In this document: piece after piece, positions 23,628 to 35,178 of the stretch | Layout of the letters: every line of letters starts with the position of its first letter | Numbering within the stretch: the first letter of the stretch is position 1 | Source: Ehretia macrophylla | Taxonomy: Eukaryota; Streptophyta; Magnoliopsida; Boraginales; Ehretiaceae | NCBI GenBank assembly: GCA_037974665.1 | Contig: CM075768.1 | Location: 7,899,501 to 7,963,500 of the forward strand | DNA length: 64,000 bases | Direction of reading: 5' to 3' | The notes under the pieces: model-generated | The model's input: the letters and a program-made list of their open reading frames with translations, nothing else | Database searches by the model: none | Told to the model about the DNA's origin: nothing | Translations under genes and position numbers: made by a program

Positions 23628-26600
23628 TGTGACGCCCCGATCCCTCACGAGACCGGAGGCTCTAATAACCATGCTATTCTCAACCCAATACCAAACCCGG
23701 TCACAAAATTTTAGGGAAAAACGGACAGAGTTTCCTCTGTACCGCGGACATTTCTCAAACCTGTAAATGCTCAAAATAGCCACAATATACTAAAACAAGC
23801 TTTTATAATTAAAATTCAAGGTTCTAGGCCATCCAAGCCAGGAGACAAACAACAGCTCCAAATCACACATGCATGCACCCAACTTAACTTTTCATTAAAC
23901 CTTTTTAACATGCCATTCTATGATAACATTAGAGCAATTTTAGAAGTTGAAATCAACACCTCTAAACATACACACCCAAGCATGCAAGAACTAAAAGGAG
24001 AATTAAAAGTTATTACAAGCCATAATATCTCAAAGCTAACATTACAACCAACAACTTTCAACTTGCAACTACAAGAATATACATAGCCTTAAGGCCACAA
24101 AATAGATCATGCTATAGCAATACAAGTACACCATGTAACAACAAGAAGACAAATCCACCTTAGACAACAAACACATAACAACTAGGGCAAAGGCTCAGTC
24201 TGAACTTCTTCCTCTTCCACTAGCACCTCAATTAGCTGGGGATTACCCTCAGCACTTCCTGAAACATATATCGAGGTATGAGCAACCACTGTTGCCCAGT
24301 GAGGGATATAGTCTCCCGGGGCGTGCAATGCAACAGGTAATACAGTTAAACAACAATAACAATTAAACAATTAAAGAAACAATGATAGCTTAAATAACCA
24401 CACATTTAAAAGGATACATTTCACATAGCCCCTATACACCAATCTTCGCTGGTCTTCATTCACGATCCACGAACCACGATCACGATCACGATAAGCCGGC
24501 ATCCCAAACACCAAAGGGTACTCCGGATGAACCCAATCCTACGACCCAACACCCCCTGGCAATCTCCGGACCAGGCGAGTGAGGGAATAGGGTACGGAGC
24601 TAGAGCAACCAACCCTGGCAAGCCCGCTGCCGCCCAGAGAGGCCCATTGCATCTGCCCTGACGATAAGGTTGCGCAACCATTGACTCGATAACACAGGAA
24701 GCAATAATAATAACAATATAACAAAATAAGCCGATATACAAACAAGGAGGACAACAAAAGAGGTTGTCCTCGAGCACACACATCATCAATCACGCCATAC
24801 GATGAAATATAATACATTCATTAGTCTATAATTGTTAAACTAATCCAACTAAAACACTTAAATCACTTAGTATCGAATATTTAGCATATAACAAGATAAG
24901 ACACATAGAATGCACATAGAAATGATCCATCACCTTTTAGGAAGCCAAACCTGCACGAATTAAGCCAAGATTCGCTCAATATTCTCCAAAAGCATCAATT
25001 CCCTTCAATTATCACTAAGTAATACAATCAACTATATGCATAAGAAGTGATTTCTTATTCTCAACTAAAGCTAGTTCATAAAGCCATTAAATTATCCAAC
25101 TCTATTTGATTCCCTTTAATTCACATAACTAACAATATATTTCATTGTTTAACAATCATTCTAATCAATATTTGAACAATACATAAACTCAAGTGATCAC
25201 ATATGCAACATTCTTTAATTTCCAAGTATCAGACAAAGACAATAGCATAATAAATAACATATACATAGCCATTCATATAAGTAGAAACACTATATAACAT
25301 CTAACCAATAAGTTATATAAGCGTATCTTTACACATATAATGCAATTAATAAACAATATAAACATGTTTACTCAATCTTTAACTAGTATCAATATAACTT
25401 AACTCACAATTTCTCCGAATAGATGAACTTGTTACATAAATACATTTAAACATTTATCCAATCAATCAAGAATCAACTAACAACAATTATTACCATGGTT
25501 AATTACTAGTTCCTTTAGTCCATTCTAAATTCATACTCAACCAAATCCATGTAAACCAAGCAACTTAATTCACGAGACTTCACTACTATAATACGTACAC
25601 TACACAAAGGCATATAAACATTTAATTACTCAATTATAAAGCAATTATCATGAAATTAACTATGCGAACACAAAGGGGTCAATATTATACTTTTCACAAA
25701 ACTTAACCAAAAGCTCACACATACCTTAGAATAGCATTTAGACACGCTAGGAGCAACTAAAAAGCAATACAAGTACTAACGCAATTAATTCATTCATTTC
25801 CCATTTGTTCAACTAGGCTATTTAGCTTCCTATCGGAATTTAATGATCAAGTTAAGCTAGCTAACCATCCTACCAATCTAAGGATACCTAAATACCTCAT
25901 TTAGAACCTCCAAATCATAACCTAGAGCACAAGTACACGAAAACACCAAAAATGCCTCTTTGTGGATTTACACTACAAGTACCAATTTCGGAACCCAAAC
26001 AAGCGAAACGAAAGCACTTCTAAGGTTTCAATACTTAATAAAGACTAGCCATAACCTCGAAACGTGCCCGGATTCAAGTTAAACCCGAAACCCCTTATTA
26101 AAGTAGCCTATTTTGATCAAATTTCTCAAATTTTGAACATAGCAAGTGCAATTAACATTTTTTCCACTCTTATGGACCTAATTAGCAACTACTAGAAGCC
26201 TCGAATCGAATTAAATTGTAACTTTTTTCGGAAACCCTAGTTTAGCACTATTCATCATCTTCCCCAAGTGTCATTTTCATTTTCAAGCATTCAACAAACA
26301 TTTTAAACCATCAAACATATTCTATGAAGTCATTAGAGCATATAAGAATCAACGGAACAAGAATTAAACCACTACAATATTAGATCACAAAAATAATAAT
26401 ACAAACTTTAATTGAATTTAATACAAAAATAGAATGCACCCTCACCTCTTTTGAAGATCAAAGAATGGTCTTAAGGTCCTAAGGATGAAGCACAACCAAT
26501 TTGGGAAGCAATGGAAGCAAGAATGAAGCAAAGAGTAATTTTTTTTTTGAGAAGTTACTATTCCCGTAACTTTTTTTTGGCCATTTTTTTGACCCCTTTT

Positions 26601-26992
26601 TTTTTGTTTCTTGGCTTTTAATATTCTCATAAGATGGTCAAAGGGTAGGTTAAGCAAATAGGGTATTTTAGTAAGGGTAAATGGGTCATTTGGGTGATTA
26701 AATTTCAGCAAAATAAAATGCCAAAAATCTGAAAAATTAGAAAAAATCCCGTTGGTACTATTCATCAGACATTTCGCGATTTTTTCCCGTTGATCCCGAT
26801 ATGCAATGCATGCACAGTTAGGGGCTATAGTCCCCTAAAAATATGTAGTATTTTATAAAAATATAAAATTCATGAAAAGAAATATTTGAATTTATGGAAA
26901 TATATAAAAAAAATAAAGTAATTAGCTAAATTACATCTAAGTTTACCATTTAATGAATGCAATTAGTGAAGTGCTGAGTTCGGGGTGTCACT
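23628..26992 (-). repeat. 5' LTR of the minus-strand LARD-like element
   Basis: It has the same 3365-bp length as its partner. It carries the palindrome at 24668-24679, the stem-loop at 24280-24297 and cctgaaa just left of it. The block about 24925-25045 differs from its partner (20124-20245) at about 17 of 120 sites, whereas the rest differs at roughly 1-2%. Confidence 0.9.
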
Positions 26993-27280
26993 CCCTAATA
27001 CATATATAATTTTACAGCGAGTCCGGATTTCAAACTAGCCTCTTGGACTAAACTGACCTTTTTAATAGGTTATAAAAGGAACAAGCAGAGAGGAGTTCAA
27101 TTCAGGCTAAGAACTAAGGATAGTTATATGCTTAACACATGCAAATCGTAGAAATACCACTCATAAAGACAATGAGGTTTTGATCCCTATTATTAGCTTT
27201 TAGTGATCCAGTAGATAAAAGCTAGCAGCAATCTCAATTAGAGAAGTTAGAACTCGTTGGAGGAAATTGCGTACCTAGAT
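26993..27280. other. Short spacer between two LTR elements, LINE scrap at its end
   Basis: This 288-bp stretch joins the LARD-like element to the solo LTR. Its last ~20 bp read on into the LINE fragment at 31162 once the solo LTR is ignored (target site tagat). The remainder shows nothing recognisable. Confidence 0.4.
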
Positions 27281-30200
27281 TGTGACACCCTGACCCAAGC
27301 ATATAGGTCATTTTATTAATTTGAATATATTTGTATGCATTAATTGACATATTTCTTGATTTATGTGCATTTGATTCGTTTATGCGCACTTTCATCGTTT
27401 TACTTGTACTTGTGTGTTTTAATTATCGTAGGAAATAATTAAATCCTACTAAATTAAATTAGCAACTAAACTAGTTAGAACCTAACTAAATGGAAAACTA
27501 GTAGATAAGTATTTAGCTAGAGGCAAGTTAGTCATTAGGTTTATATATCTTTTATTATACATACATACACATACATATTATATACACACTCACACTCACA
27601 CACTCACACAAACACATAAACACACACACCACACAAACGACATACACACACACACACACACACACTAATACATGCTGGAAAACACAAACACATACAAAAG
27701 AAGAGAAGAAAATATAGGAAAAAAAGAGGAAAAGAAAGAAGGAAGAAGAATATTTGAGCCTTGTTTTAGCTTCTTTTGCATCTCTAGCCACTTCTAAGGT
27801 GAGAGATTCATCTTTTGTGCATTATCATTCCTATTTCTTTCCCCTATCAAAGTTATTGAGAAGTAGTTAAATGATTGATGAGCTTATAAATGCATGAGAA
27901 GATGAATTCTAGCGTGTATTGTGTTGTAGAAGTTCTCTTTTGTATATTTGATCAATGTTGCAAGTAGTTTCATTGGTGTTGTTGCTTTGTTAGTTGATGA
28001 TCATAGATGAAGACTAGATGTTTGATAAATGGCCTCAATGAAGTGTATAAGTGTTGTCTAAGATCATCTACATTTGAAGGGATACATTTATATGTAAAAA
28101 TCCAAAAATTTAAAGGTCAATAGAATGAGTAATGAATTTAATAAAGTTAGGGTTATGTTTGAAGATTTGAAAATGGGCATGTTTTCTTGAAGTTCTACTT
28201 GCTATGTGTTGTAATGTTGCTAGCTAATGTTTTAGAGTTATTAATGATAGAATAGCTTTCTTTTATAATGATTTGCTAGTTTAATGGTAGATTTGAAGTA
28301 AATATGATGTTAAACTAACTTTAAGTTCAAGTTGTATATCAAGTATTTGTGAAAAAAATTGTATGAAGTATAGAATGTGCAAGTATGCTTTTAATATGCT
28401 TTATGTAACCTGTGAACAAGAATACAAGGGAAATTTCAAGTGTTATATGTGTAAGTGTGTGTTTTGGCCAAAATGCCATTTTGGTCCTAGTTTATTCCTT
28501 TTTGTTTTCCTAACTCTGTAATAGCCAGTTTTGCTTAAATTTGGTTAGGTGTTATCCTAATAAGATTTAAATTCTAATAAATAATATATATTAGTTTTGT
28601 GGATGTGTAAAGTTAGTGAACTTAGCTAGATTGTAAATGAATGCAATAGCTAAAGAATATTCAAATTGATATACATGAAAATGATTCTTAGGCCATGTTT
28701 TATAGTTGAGCTTTGTTAATGTTTTGGTTAGTTTGAAGTTCTCTCGTCATTTAATTGAATTTAAACTTGCAAATAGTTAATTTAATGAATGTTAGTATAG
28801 TTACTGCCATTTAGAAGTCATGAAATGTTTTAGAGTCTTAAGAATGCTGTGTGTATCATAAAATTGGTTATAGCTTGACTAGAATTGGAAATATAGCTTG
28901 ACTCAGAAAGGGGACTTTGAAACAAAATGTTGAATTTGATCCGTTTGAATGTGTAGTTAGTCTTAGAAGTGTTAGAAAGCCCTTAACGTAATTATGGCGT
29001 AGTTAAGCTAATCGGATTAGGTAGCTATAGTTCAAACCACCTAAAGGGCATTTCGGAGTTTTTGTGTTAACATGACTTAAAATGTGGTTTTGTTGCATTT
29101 ATGTGTATCATAATGTGATTATATGAGATTAGTGAAGTTAGATTTGAAGTTGGTTATCCTGTGTGAAGTTTAGAACTTAATTTGTAAGCATTGGAATAGT
29201 GAATTGTTGGATTTCTTGAGAATAAGTTGAGGTTATTGCATGATTAGCTATTTGAGTTCTTATAATTACTATATTTGTCTATTGAGTGAGTTATAATTGT
29301 AATTTGGGTGAATAAGCATGCTAATAATTCTTAGGTCATGTTTATAGTTAGATTATGTTTAAGTGTTAAGTGTGTTTGTATAGAATGTTTATCCTATGGG
29401 TGAGGTCTTATGAGTTGAGTTACATGATTATTTTGCTAAGGGTGGATTGATTATGCTTATAACTTGTTGTGATGCTATTGTTGAATATCTCCAAGCATGT
29501 TATCTAGCTATATAATAATTGAGTAGAAAAGAGTTGGGTATCTTGTAATTGTAATTAATTACTTGCCACCTAATGAATTGAAGATATTATGTCCATGCTT
29601 ATTAATGCTTATTAGTTGATAAGCATTATTTGTAACTCATGAATGTCAAGTAAAGAAAGTCATATTACATTTATATGATCAAACTAGGATTGCGTATTTG
29701 AGCTAATTCAAAGGTGATTGGAAGTGAGTAGAAGCCATTTTTGCATCTTGAGCTTGGTAAAGGTGAGGGACTTCATCCTGTTGTGCATTTAGTTTTTTTA
29801 CTTGTTCAAAGATTTCATGATTTAACCAAGTCACTTGAGCCGTGTTTTTACTTGATCATTTAGTAAAGTAGATTTAGAACCCTTTGTCTTGTGTGAAGAT
29901 TATGACCTATTTAGTAAGTATTGAAATAGTATTTTGATGCATATCTTGTGAATTACTTGAGTTAGTTGCAGGAGTAATTGTTTATATTGTTATAATTGCT
30001 TTATTTGATTATCAAATGTGTTATATATTATATATGGGGTGAGTCTAGCCTACTTTGCTACCTCCCCACTTGATTCGGTCTTGGTATCTCATGATTCATG
30101 ATTCGTTATTCGGGGTTGCACAACCTTTTCGGACATAGTAGTGTCGAAAAACTCCGGGCAGCATCGGGCTGTTGGTCTAGCTCGGCTACCATGGTGCCTA

Positions 30201-31161
30201 TTCCCTTTCTCGCTGAGGCATATTCCTCTACCCTAGAGGCGTGGTTCACCTCGTTGGGGCATACGGATCTACCTCGGGAGAAATAGGTCGTAGGATCGGG
30301 GTACATCCGGAGTACCCCATTGGAGGAATAAGGGGTTTGTCGGCATTTGTTTGATGATCATGGTTCATGGTTCGAGATCGAAGATAGAGAAGATGAACCG
30401 TATTCTTTTTAAATGTGTTTAAATAATTGTTCAATTAGCTTGCTATATTGTGTTATTATCTTTATTGCATTGCACGAAAACATTTATGAAAACACCCCGG
30501 TTTACTGTATCCCCTCCTTCACTGAGTTACTTTGGTTACTCATTCCTCGTTTTAACATGTTTCAGGTGCAGTTAGAACAACTACCTTGAGTGCCCTGTTG
30601 CTGGTTGCTTATCTTGCTGAGGTTACATGTCCTTTGAAGATGTGTGTTATTGTAATATGTCTTAGTTTGAGACCTTTGAGGTCTTGTATGTATTATTGAT
30701 AATTTTGGTGGGTTGTAATTATAGTTGTAGTTTTGAAAAGTTAGTGGCATAGTTGGTAATTAATAGTTAATGGTGGACATTACTGCCTTTTGACTGCATG
30801 CTTGTATGCTAAAGGAAGTTGAATGATGGACTTAATTTTTGAGTAAGTACGGTAATTAGAATTAGAGTGGTAAGATAAGTGGATTTAAGAGATAAGATTT
30901 CAATGGATTTTAACCTTGCATGCTTGTGTGTTATGATATTGGGTTCCAAGGCTTGGATGACCTTGAGGAGTTTGTTGGTTGTGATGATAGTGGAAGTTGG
31001 GAAGTACGGGGAAGGTTGGATTTTGATTTTGAGGTTACACCTGCTTGTACAGGTTTTGGATTTTCCTATAAACAGGGGAGACTCCGTCCATTTTTCCTTA
31101 TTTTTTGTGCCTTGGGTTTTGGGATCAGGACCCTAGTCTCGTGAGGGATCGGGGTATTACG
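27281..31161 (+). mobile_element. Solo LTR, Ty3/gypsy type
   Basis: This 3881-bp unit starts tgtgacaccctgaccc and ends cgtgagggatcggggtatta. It is flanked by a perfect 5-bp duplication, tagat (27276-27280 and 31162-31166). It carries the shared module in order: ggttgcacaacc (30114-30125), GGGCAGC block, stem-loop (30524-30541) and TTTCAG (30560-30565). AAGGTGAG words lie near 27796 and 29760. No internal region or second LTR is present, so it is what remains after LTR-LTR recombination. It interrupts a LINE fragment. Confidence 0.85.
27555..27668. repeat. CA-rich microsatellite inside the solo LTR
   Basis: Imperfect runs of ac, acac and cacaa repeats (for example acatacacacacacacacac near 27635-27665) lie about 280 bp from the LTR start. 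The two Tekay LTRs also have a shorter CA-rich stretch shortly before their AAGGTGAGAGA word (45803-45848). Confidence 0.8.
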
Positions 31162-31311
31162 TAGATAGCATAGAAGAATCAAGACCTCTATCATCAGCAG
31201 AAATAGCTCTAAGAGTATTAGCCAAAGAAGAATGAAGGAGGCTAACTAGGTTGGAAAATATTAGTTGGCGGAAAAAGTCGAGAATTATGTGGTTAAGGAA
31301 AAGGGATAATT
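31162..31311 (+). pseudogene. L1-type LINE reverse-transcriptase fragment
   Basis: The plus strand reads LDSIEESRPLSSAEIALRV (its first two residues come from just left of the solo LTR), then ENISWRKKSRIMWLRKRD. This resembles the region before the reverse-transcriptase domain of plant L1 ORF2, which typically reads EEISWRQKSR-LWLKEGD. A TGA at 31233-31235 and a further stop after the RKRD motif show it is dead. Only about 50 codons survive. The solo LTR at 27281-31161 sits inside it. Confidence 0.6.
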
Positions 31312-32084
31312 GAATGGCTGCCTTGGTATTCTTGACTTTACTAATTGTTCTATGGGCTAGCCCATACACCCACTACACGAGTGTAATACTACTTAGTCAA
31401 GTAGAAAGGCCAAGTGCTTCATTTTGTTTCTATATGCAATTCAAGATTTTGTTTAGGTGGAATCCCGTGCATACAATACCTTCTCGAGCCTAAGAAAGAC
31501 TTCTTATCTCACTTACCAGTAGAATAAGAATAGACAGATCGGTCGCCTCTTACTCATCTTTTGAAAGCCATAACATTCGCATAGAGGAATATCCGTATCA
31601 CTGGACTAACAAGAGAGGAACTACGAGCATAAATCAGTAGCTTGTCTTCGACTTAAACAAAGATATTGTGTATAAATAGAGAAAGAGAGATGGCCAATTT
31701 GACTTAAGTCGGTCCAAGCTTGACTTAGCTCAAGCAATGCCCAAATACTCCCATGCCTTTCTTGATTGGACCAAGCCAACCAACCCAGGTGAAACAACAT
31801 CTCTTTGTCACCCCATTTCCTCTAGGGGCCAAGAGCAGGAGCAGCCCATTCAGGCTTGGTCAATGAAAATTGATTTCACTAAGTCGAGTCAGAAGATCAA
31901 CCTTTCAATCGAACAACTTTCGTCAAATCATGAGTTCTCACTTCTGGTATCTCCAGGTCTTGTCACCAAAAACCTTTCCCGATTGATAGAACGTTCCGCT
32001 ACTGACACTTGAAAAAGTAAGCTTTTAAGGACCCGTCGCTTCAGTGAATCATTTGAGCCCTGATATATTTTCAATGCCATGGAG

Positions 32085-32140
32085 CTAGACCAGTGAGCTA
32101 TTACGTTTTCTTCAAATGAGCCAACCTATGGTGTATCGGT
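32085..32140 (-). pseudogene. Mitochondrial LSU rRNA fragment (antisense)
   Basis: The plus strand 'accagtgagctattacg' followed by 'ttcttcaaat' and 'gagccaacct' is the complement of a conserved stretch of bacterial-type 23S/26S rRNA. The middle segment between those last two words is shortened compared with the family. Only about 50 bp are clear. Confidence 0.5.
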
Positions 32141-32654
32141 TGTTATACCAATAGTAGAGCTGGGCAGCTAAATTCGTATGGAAAAACTATTGCGCCGCGA
32201 GAAATCCTTCTCTATACAAGTTCTCATATGAGGTTTTTGAATAGAAATTTGATCGACGAGAGGTATAAGAACTGCTTCAGGTATTCACAAGATTCTTTCG
32301 GGCTTTCACGCCTTAGGCCAAAAACTCTAATCATTGACTGACAAATCCCCTTCTACAACATTGAATTTTAATGTTTTCTTTCAATTATTGCTTGTTGTTG
32401 TTGAAGAGGTTTCTCTTGCAATGGATATTGGTCGATTTACTTCATTTGTTTAAGTGGAAAGCTAGGGATCACAAGTTCTTTCATTTTTGGCAGAAGTTCC
32501 TTTGCCAGAGGTCAATTTTTCTTCTTTAAAAGAAGAACTGACGGAAGCAGATAAGCAGGCAAGAATTCATAAGAGATTTTAGAAAGACATATTGCTATTA
32601 GCTTTTGCTTAGCACTTCTCAGATCAGGCTAGGCCTTCCCAGCTGAATTGGGCA

Positions 32655-32735
32655 CCGGGATGTTCTAAACCTAACTCACGTACCACTTGAATCGACGAAC
32701 AATCGAACCCTTGTGACATTCTTTAACCCCCTAAC
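32655..32735 (-). pseudogene. Mitochondrial LSU rRNA fragment (antisense), domain V side
   Basis: The words gatgttctaaacc, aactcacgtaccactt, gaatcgacgaacaatcgaac and ccttgtgacattctttaacc follow the complement of the conserved rRNA stretch around the 'GGTACGCGAGCTGGGTTCAGAAC' helix. They agree better with the mitochondrial than the plastid version as I remember them. Several substitutions are present. Confidence 0.6.
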
Positions 32736-32840
32736 CCCTTTCACCTAGCTACCCTTTTTTTTTTCTCTCAAATCAGGATCTGGGGAGACTTTAAACCAGT
32801 GATCCTATATTTCTATTTTAGGCTCTGTCAACAATCGATT

Positions 32841-33056
32841 TTTATTGGCATTACTATAGTGGGATTTCAAAGAAATGTACTTTATTTTTTAAGCTTCTCA
32901 TTACCCGCAAGAGTCCCACTGCCACAATTAGCACCTTTTTTAGTACTCCTTGACCTAATCCCTCATTGTTTTCACATATTAAGCTTATGAATACGTTTAT
33001 TTGCTAATATGATGGCCGATCATAATTCAATAAAGATTTTAAGTGGGTCTGCTTCG
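32841..33056 (+). pseudogene. atp6: Fragment of mitochondrial ATP synthase subunit a
   Basis: The plus frame reads FIGITIVGFQRN, YFLSFSLPARVPLP, LAPFLVLLDLIPHC and, after a TGA at 32988-32990, IRLFANMMADHNSIKILSG. This is the conserved middle of plant mitochondrial ATP6, normally GVTIVGFQ, LSFLLPAGVPLPLAPFLVLLELI and GIRLFANMMAGHSSVKILSG. The TGA stands where the family has a Gly codon (GGA). Neither the N-terminal part nor the C-terminal transmembrane helices with the conserved Leu-rich proton-channel region follow, and similarity stops after ILSG. About 72 codons remain. It cannot work in the nucleus and is a transferred fossil. Confidence 0.85.
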
Positions 33057-34544
33057 ATGCATATTCCACTAAATCAAGACAGGGTGGTTTATATATAAAC
33101 CAGCAATACCACTATGGGATGGTGAAATACCCCATCTTTAGTCTCGTCCTTGTACTAGACCAAGGGGAATCACGACTACTTCCTTGCCAAAATGATGAGG
33201 AGCTAGAAAGGAAGATAGATTGGGTAAGAGAGTACGATTTGATATTGCTAACCATTGCCACTCAAGCTAACCTAAATAGCATCGATGAGTATTGGTCAGA
33301 TAACAACTAGCTCTTTCGACTTGGATAAAACAAGACTATTCTTTAGGTAAAGCCCAGACCCATTTTTCTGGATCTTAGTCTTATTTTAGGTGCAAAGCCT
33401 CTTCAATAAAGAACTTTTTTCTTTTCTTTCTCCCCCATTTCTCATTTTATTGATTGAAAGAGAATAAGCGCTATCCATTGAGTAAAAAAAGGTTTGATAT
33501 AGTGATTTGGGCAGTTGGTGACCCTTCGAGTGTTGCGGGTCCTTGCCACTGCATGAGTGGTAGATCACGCTCAAAACTCCTCCGACACAAGTCCTAGTCG
33601 TTGTGCTGTGGTTTGTTTCCCTGTGTCGCTTGCGTGAGTTGCACTTTTGATTGGTTCCAACCATCCTCAACCCTAATGAATGGACTACTTAGGGGTCAAT
33701 CAAACGGTTCAGGTTTTCGATCAGTTCCCATTTGCCTTCCCCCATATAGTCCAATAGTGGGTAGGGTGGTAAACTTAGAAAACATCTGCCTCATCTTTAA
33801 ATGTGTCCTCGATAACCTGGCAATCCTTCGATCTCCGCTTTTGGGGACGAGAATGCTTGGTCGCTGAGGTTTTCTTTTCCTCAACCAATTCGGTTGTGTC
33901 AGCCCTGAGATTGGTCTAAAATTTTGTTATGAGTTGGCTGGACAAAGATGGATTAGGGGTTAGATAGATTTGAGTTCAAGTGGCACAGGATCCTTGATCG
34001 ACCATAAGGCATATTCTATCGTAATCGAATTCATTCTATTGAAACGAAACGTAAAAAACTCCTTATCATCTTGTATTTCTTTGGTTTGGAAGTTCCAGAA
34101 TGTTGTCTATGGATTTCTAACAAAGGAAAGCCCCCTTACCTTAATACTGTCATTTGATTGATTAAAGTTCTGTGATGCTCATCACTCCTCGAGGCCAAGG
34201 ACGAGGTCAAACTGTCATTCCAAGATTTGTAATCTGATACATTTCCATTATGTTACCTAGCCAAACCCACCACCTTATGTGCCAAATTCAAACAGTTTTT
34301 CCTCCTTCTCTGGAAAAGCTGCACAACAGTAGTAGGGGCATTAAGACTGGAGCTTTTTGTAGTGCTAGCACGAATACAAGTGCATAAATCCCATCCCCTA
34401 GCGAGTAAAATGCTTACGCCCCTTTAAAGATAGGGACGAGCCAAAGAGCTTGTTCTTCCATTTTTATATCTTTAGATTTGGGGGAAGTGTAGAAGATATA
34501 GGGAAAGCTAACAATGCCGTGGAATTTTTATTTGTAATCTGCAC

Positions 34545-34640
34545 ATGAAATTTTGGGGGCTAAATTGAAAAAAAAATGAAAACAATACGAAATAAATTGA
34601 AATTTTTTACATAGTTTGAAGACTAAGTGCGTTACTGTCA
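34545..34640 (-). repeat. TIR-like repeat at right edge of organelle-derived block
   Basis: On the minus strand it reads GTAACGCACTTAGTCTTCAA, then ACTATGTAAAAAATTTCAAT, matching the unit at 14945-14990 in inverted orientation. It ends the stretch of organelle-like composition. Confidence 0.5.
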
Positions 34641-35178
34641 TGACTTGGAATTCTTACCCACTCTACTTCATGATTACTTCTATTCATGCCTCATCATATT
34701 ATAAGCTTCATCTCCCAGCTTAGGCCATGCTACAATTTTAGCTTTCAGTGGGATTTAAACTTTGTGGCAAAAAGCTACTAAACAAACTATTATTTATATA
34801 AGCCATACCCAACCTCAAAGCAACACATGTTGATTAGCATGTTTTTCCTGCAAACCAAAACTTAATTCATAAGGGTTGTTAGATCCATTGATTCTAAAAT
34901 TGTCAATAATGCCCAATCCTTAACCATTTAAAGTAATTGGAATTCTCTACTTCGTGTAACTCTTGAACATATCTCTATAGAGAACATTATAGAAGGAAAA
35001 CACATTGATCTCATGCGTGAGTAGCTTGTAACGCGTTTTTATCACGGTAAGCCTTACACTTCACAGTCTGGCCATTTGCCAGTAAGTTATACCATTGTTT
35101 TTAATATTAAGAACGAGAACCAGTTTTGATCTTCAAGAAACAAACTGAGATGAATGAGGTTTTAATAGAAACATTTTA
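34641..35178. other. Intergenic DNA, nothing recognised
   Basis: AT-rich spacer with no open frame of note, no RNA gene and no clear repeat. Its right end supplies the target site of the foldback element (aacatttta, 35170-35178). Confidence 0.5.

Larger units (their letters stand above)
18817..26992 (-). mobile_element. Non-coding long-LTR retrotransposon (LARD-like)
   Basis: Two 3365-bp LTRs (18817-22181 and 23628-26992) flank only 1446 bp of internal DNA. The flanking 5-mers cccca and cccta match at 4 of 5. On the minus strand the order is LTR, primer-binding site, internal DNA, polypurine tract, LTR. No gag, protease, reverse transcriptase or integrase is visible, so it would have depended on proteins of another element. 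LTR identity by eye is about 98%, suggesting an age of the order of 0.8 million years at 1.3e-8 substitutions per site per year. The family is Ty3/gypsy-like by PBS and shared LTR module. The whole sits in the organelle-derived block. Confidence 0.85.
31340..34540. other. Mitochondrial-derived nuclear DNA (NUMT), rearranged
   Basis: Three recognisable plant-mitochondrial pieces lie within 1 kb: two antisense LSU rRNA fragments (about 32085 and 32655) and an atp6 fragment (32841). They are not in intact gene order, and all carry substitutions. The surroundings, 31340-32080 and 33060-34540, have the same even composition but no gene I can name. Short frames at 31737-32012 and 33119-33310 match nothing I know. 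I infer an old, shuffled mitochondrial insertion, or one that came from an already chimeric stretch of mitochondrial DNA. Confidence 0.6.

Noticed and set aside
27555-27791. Cys/Val-rich minus-strand frame
   Set aside because: It is the translated CA microsatellite in the solo LTR.
33386-33884. Overlapping frames on both strands as genes
   Set aside because: Both strands are open for similar short lengths, as chance predicts in DNA of even composition. No motif is recognised.
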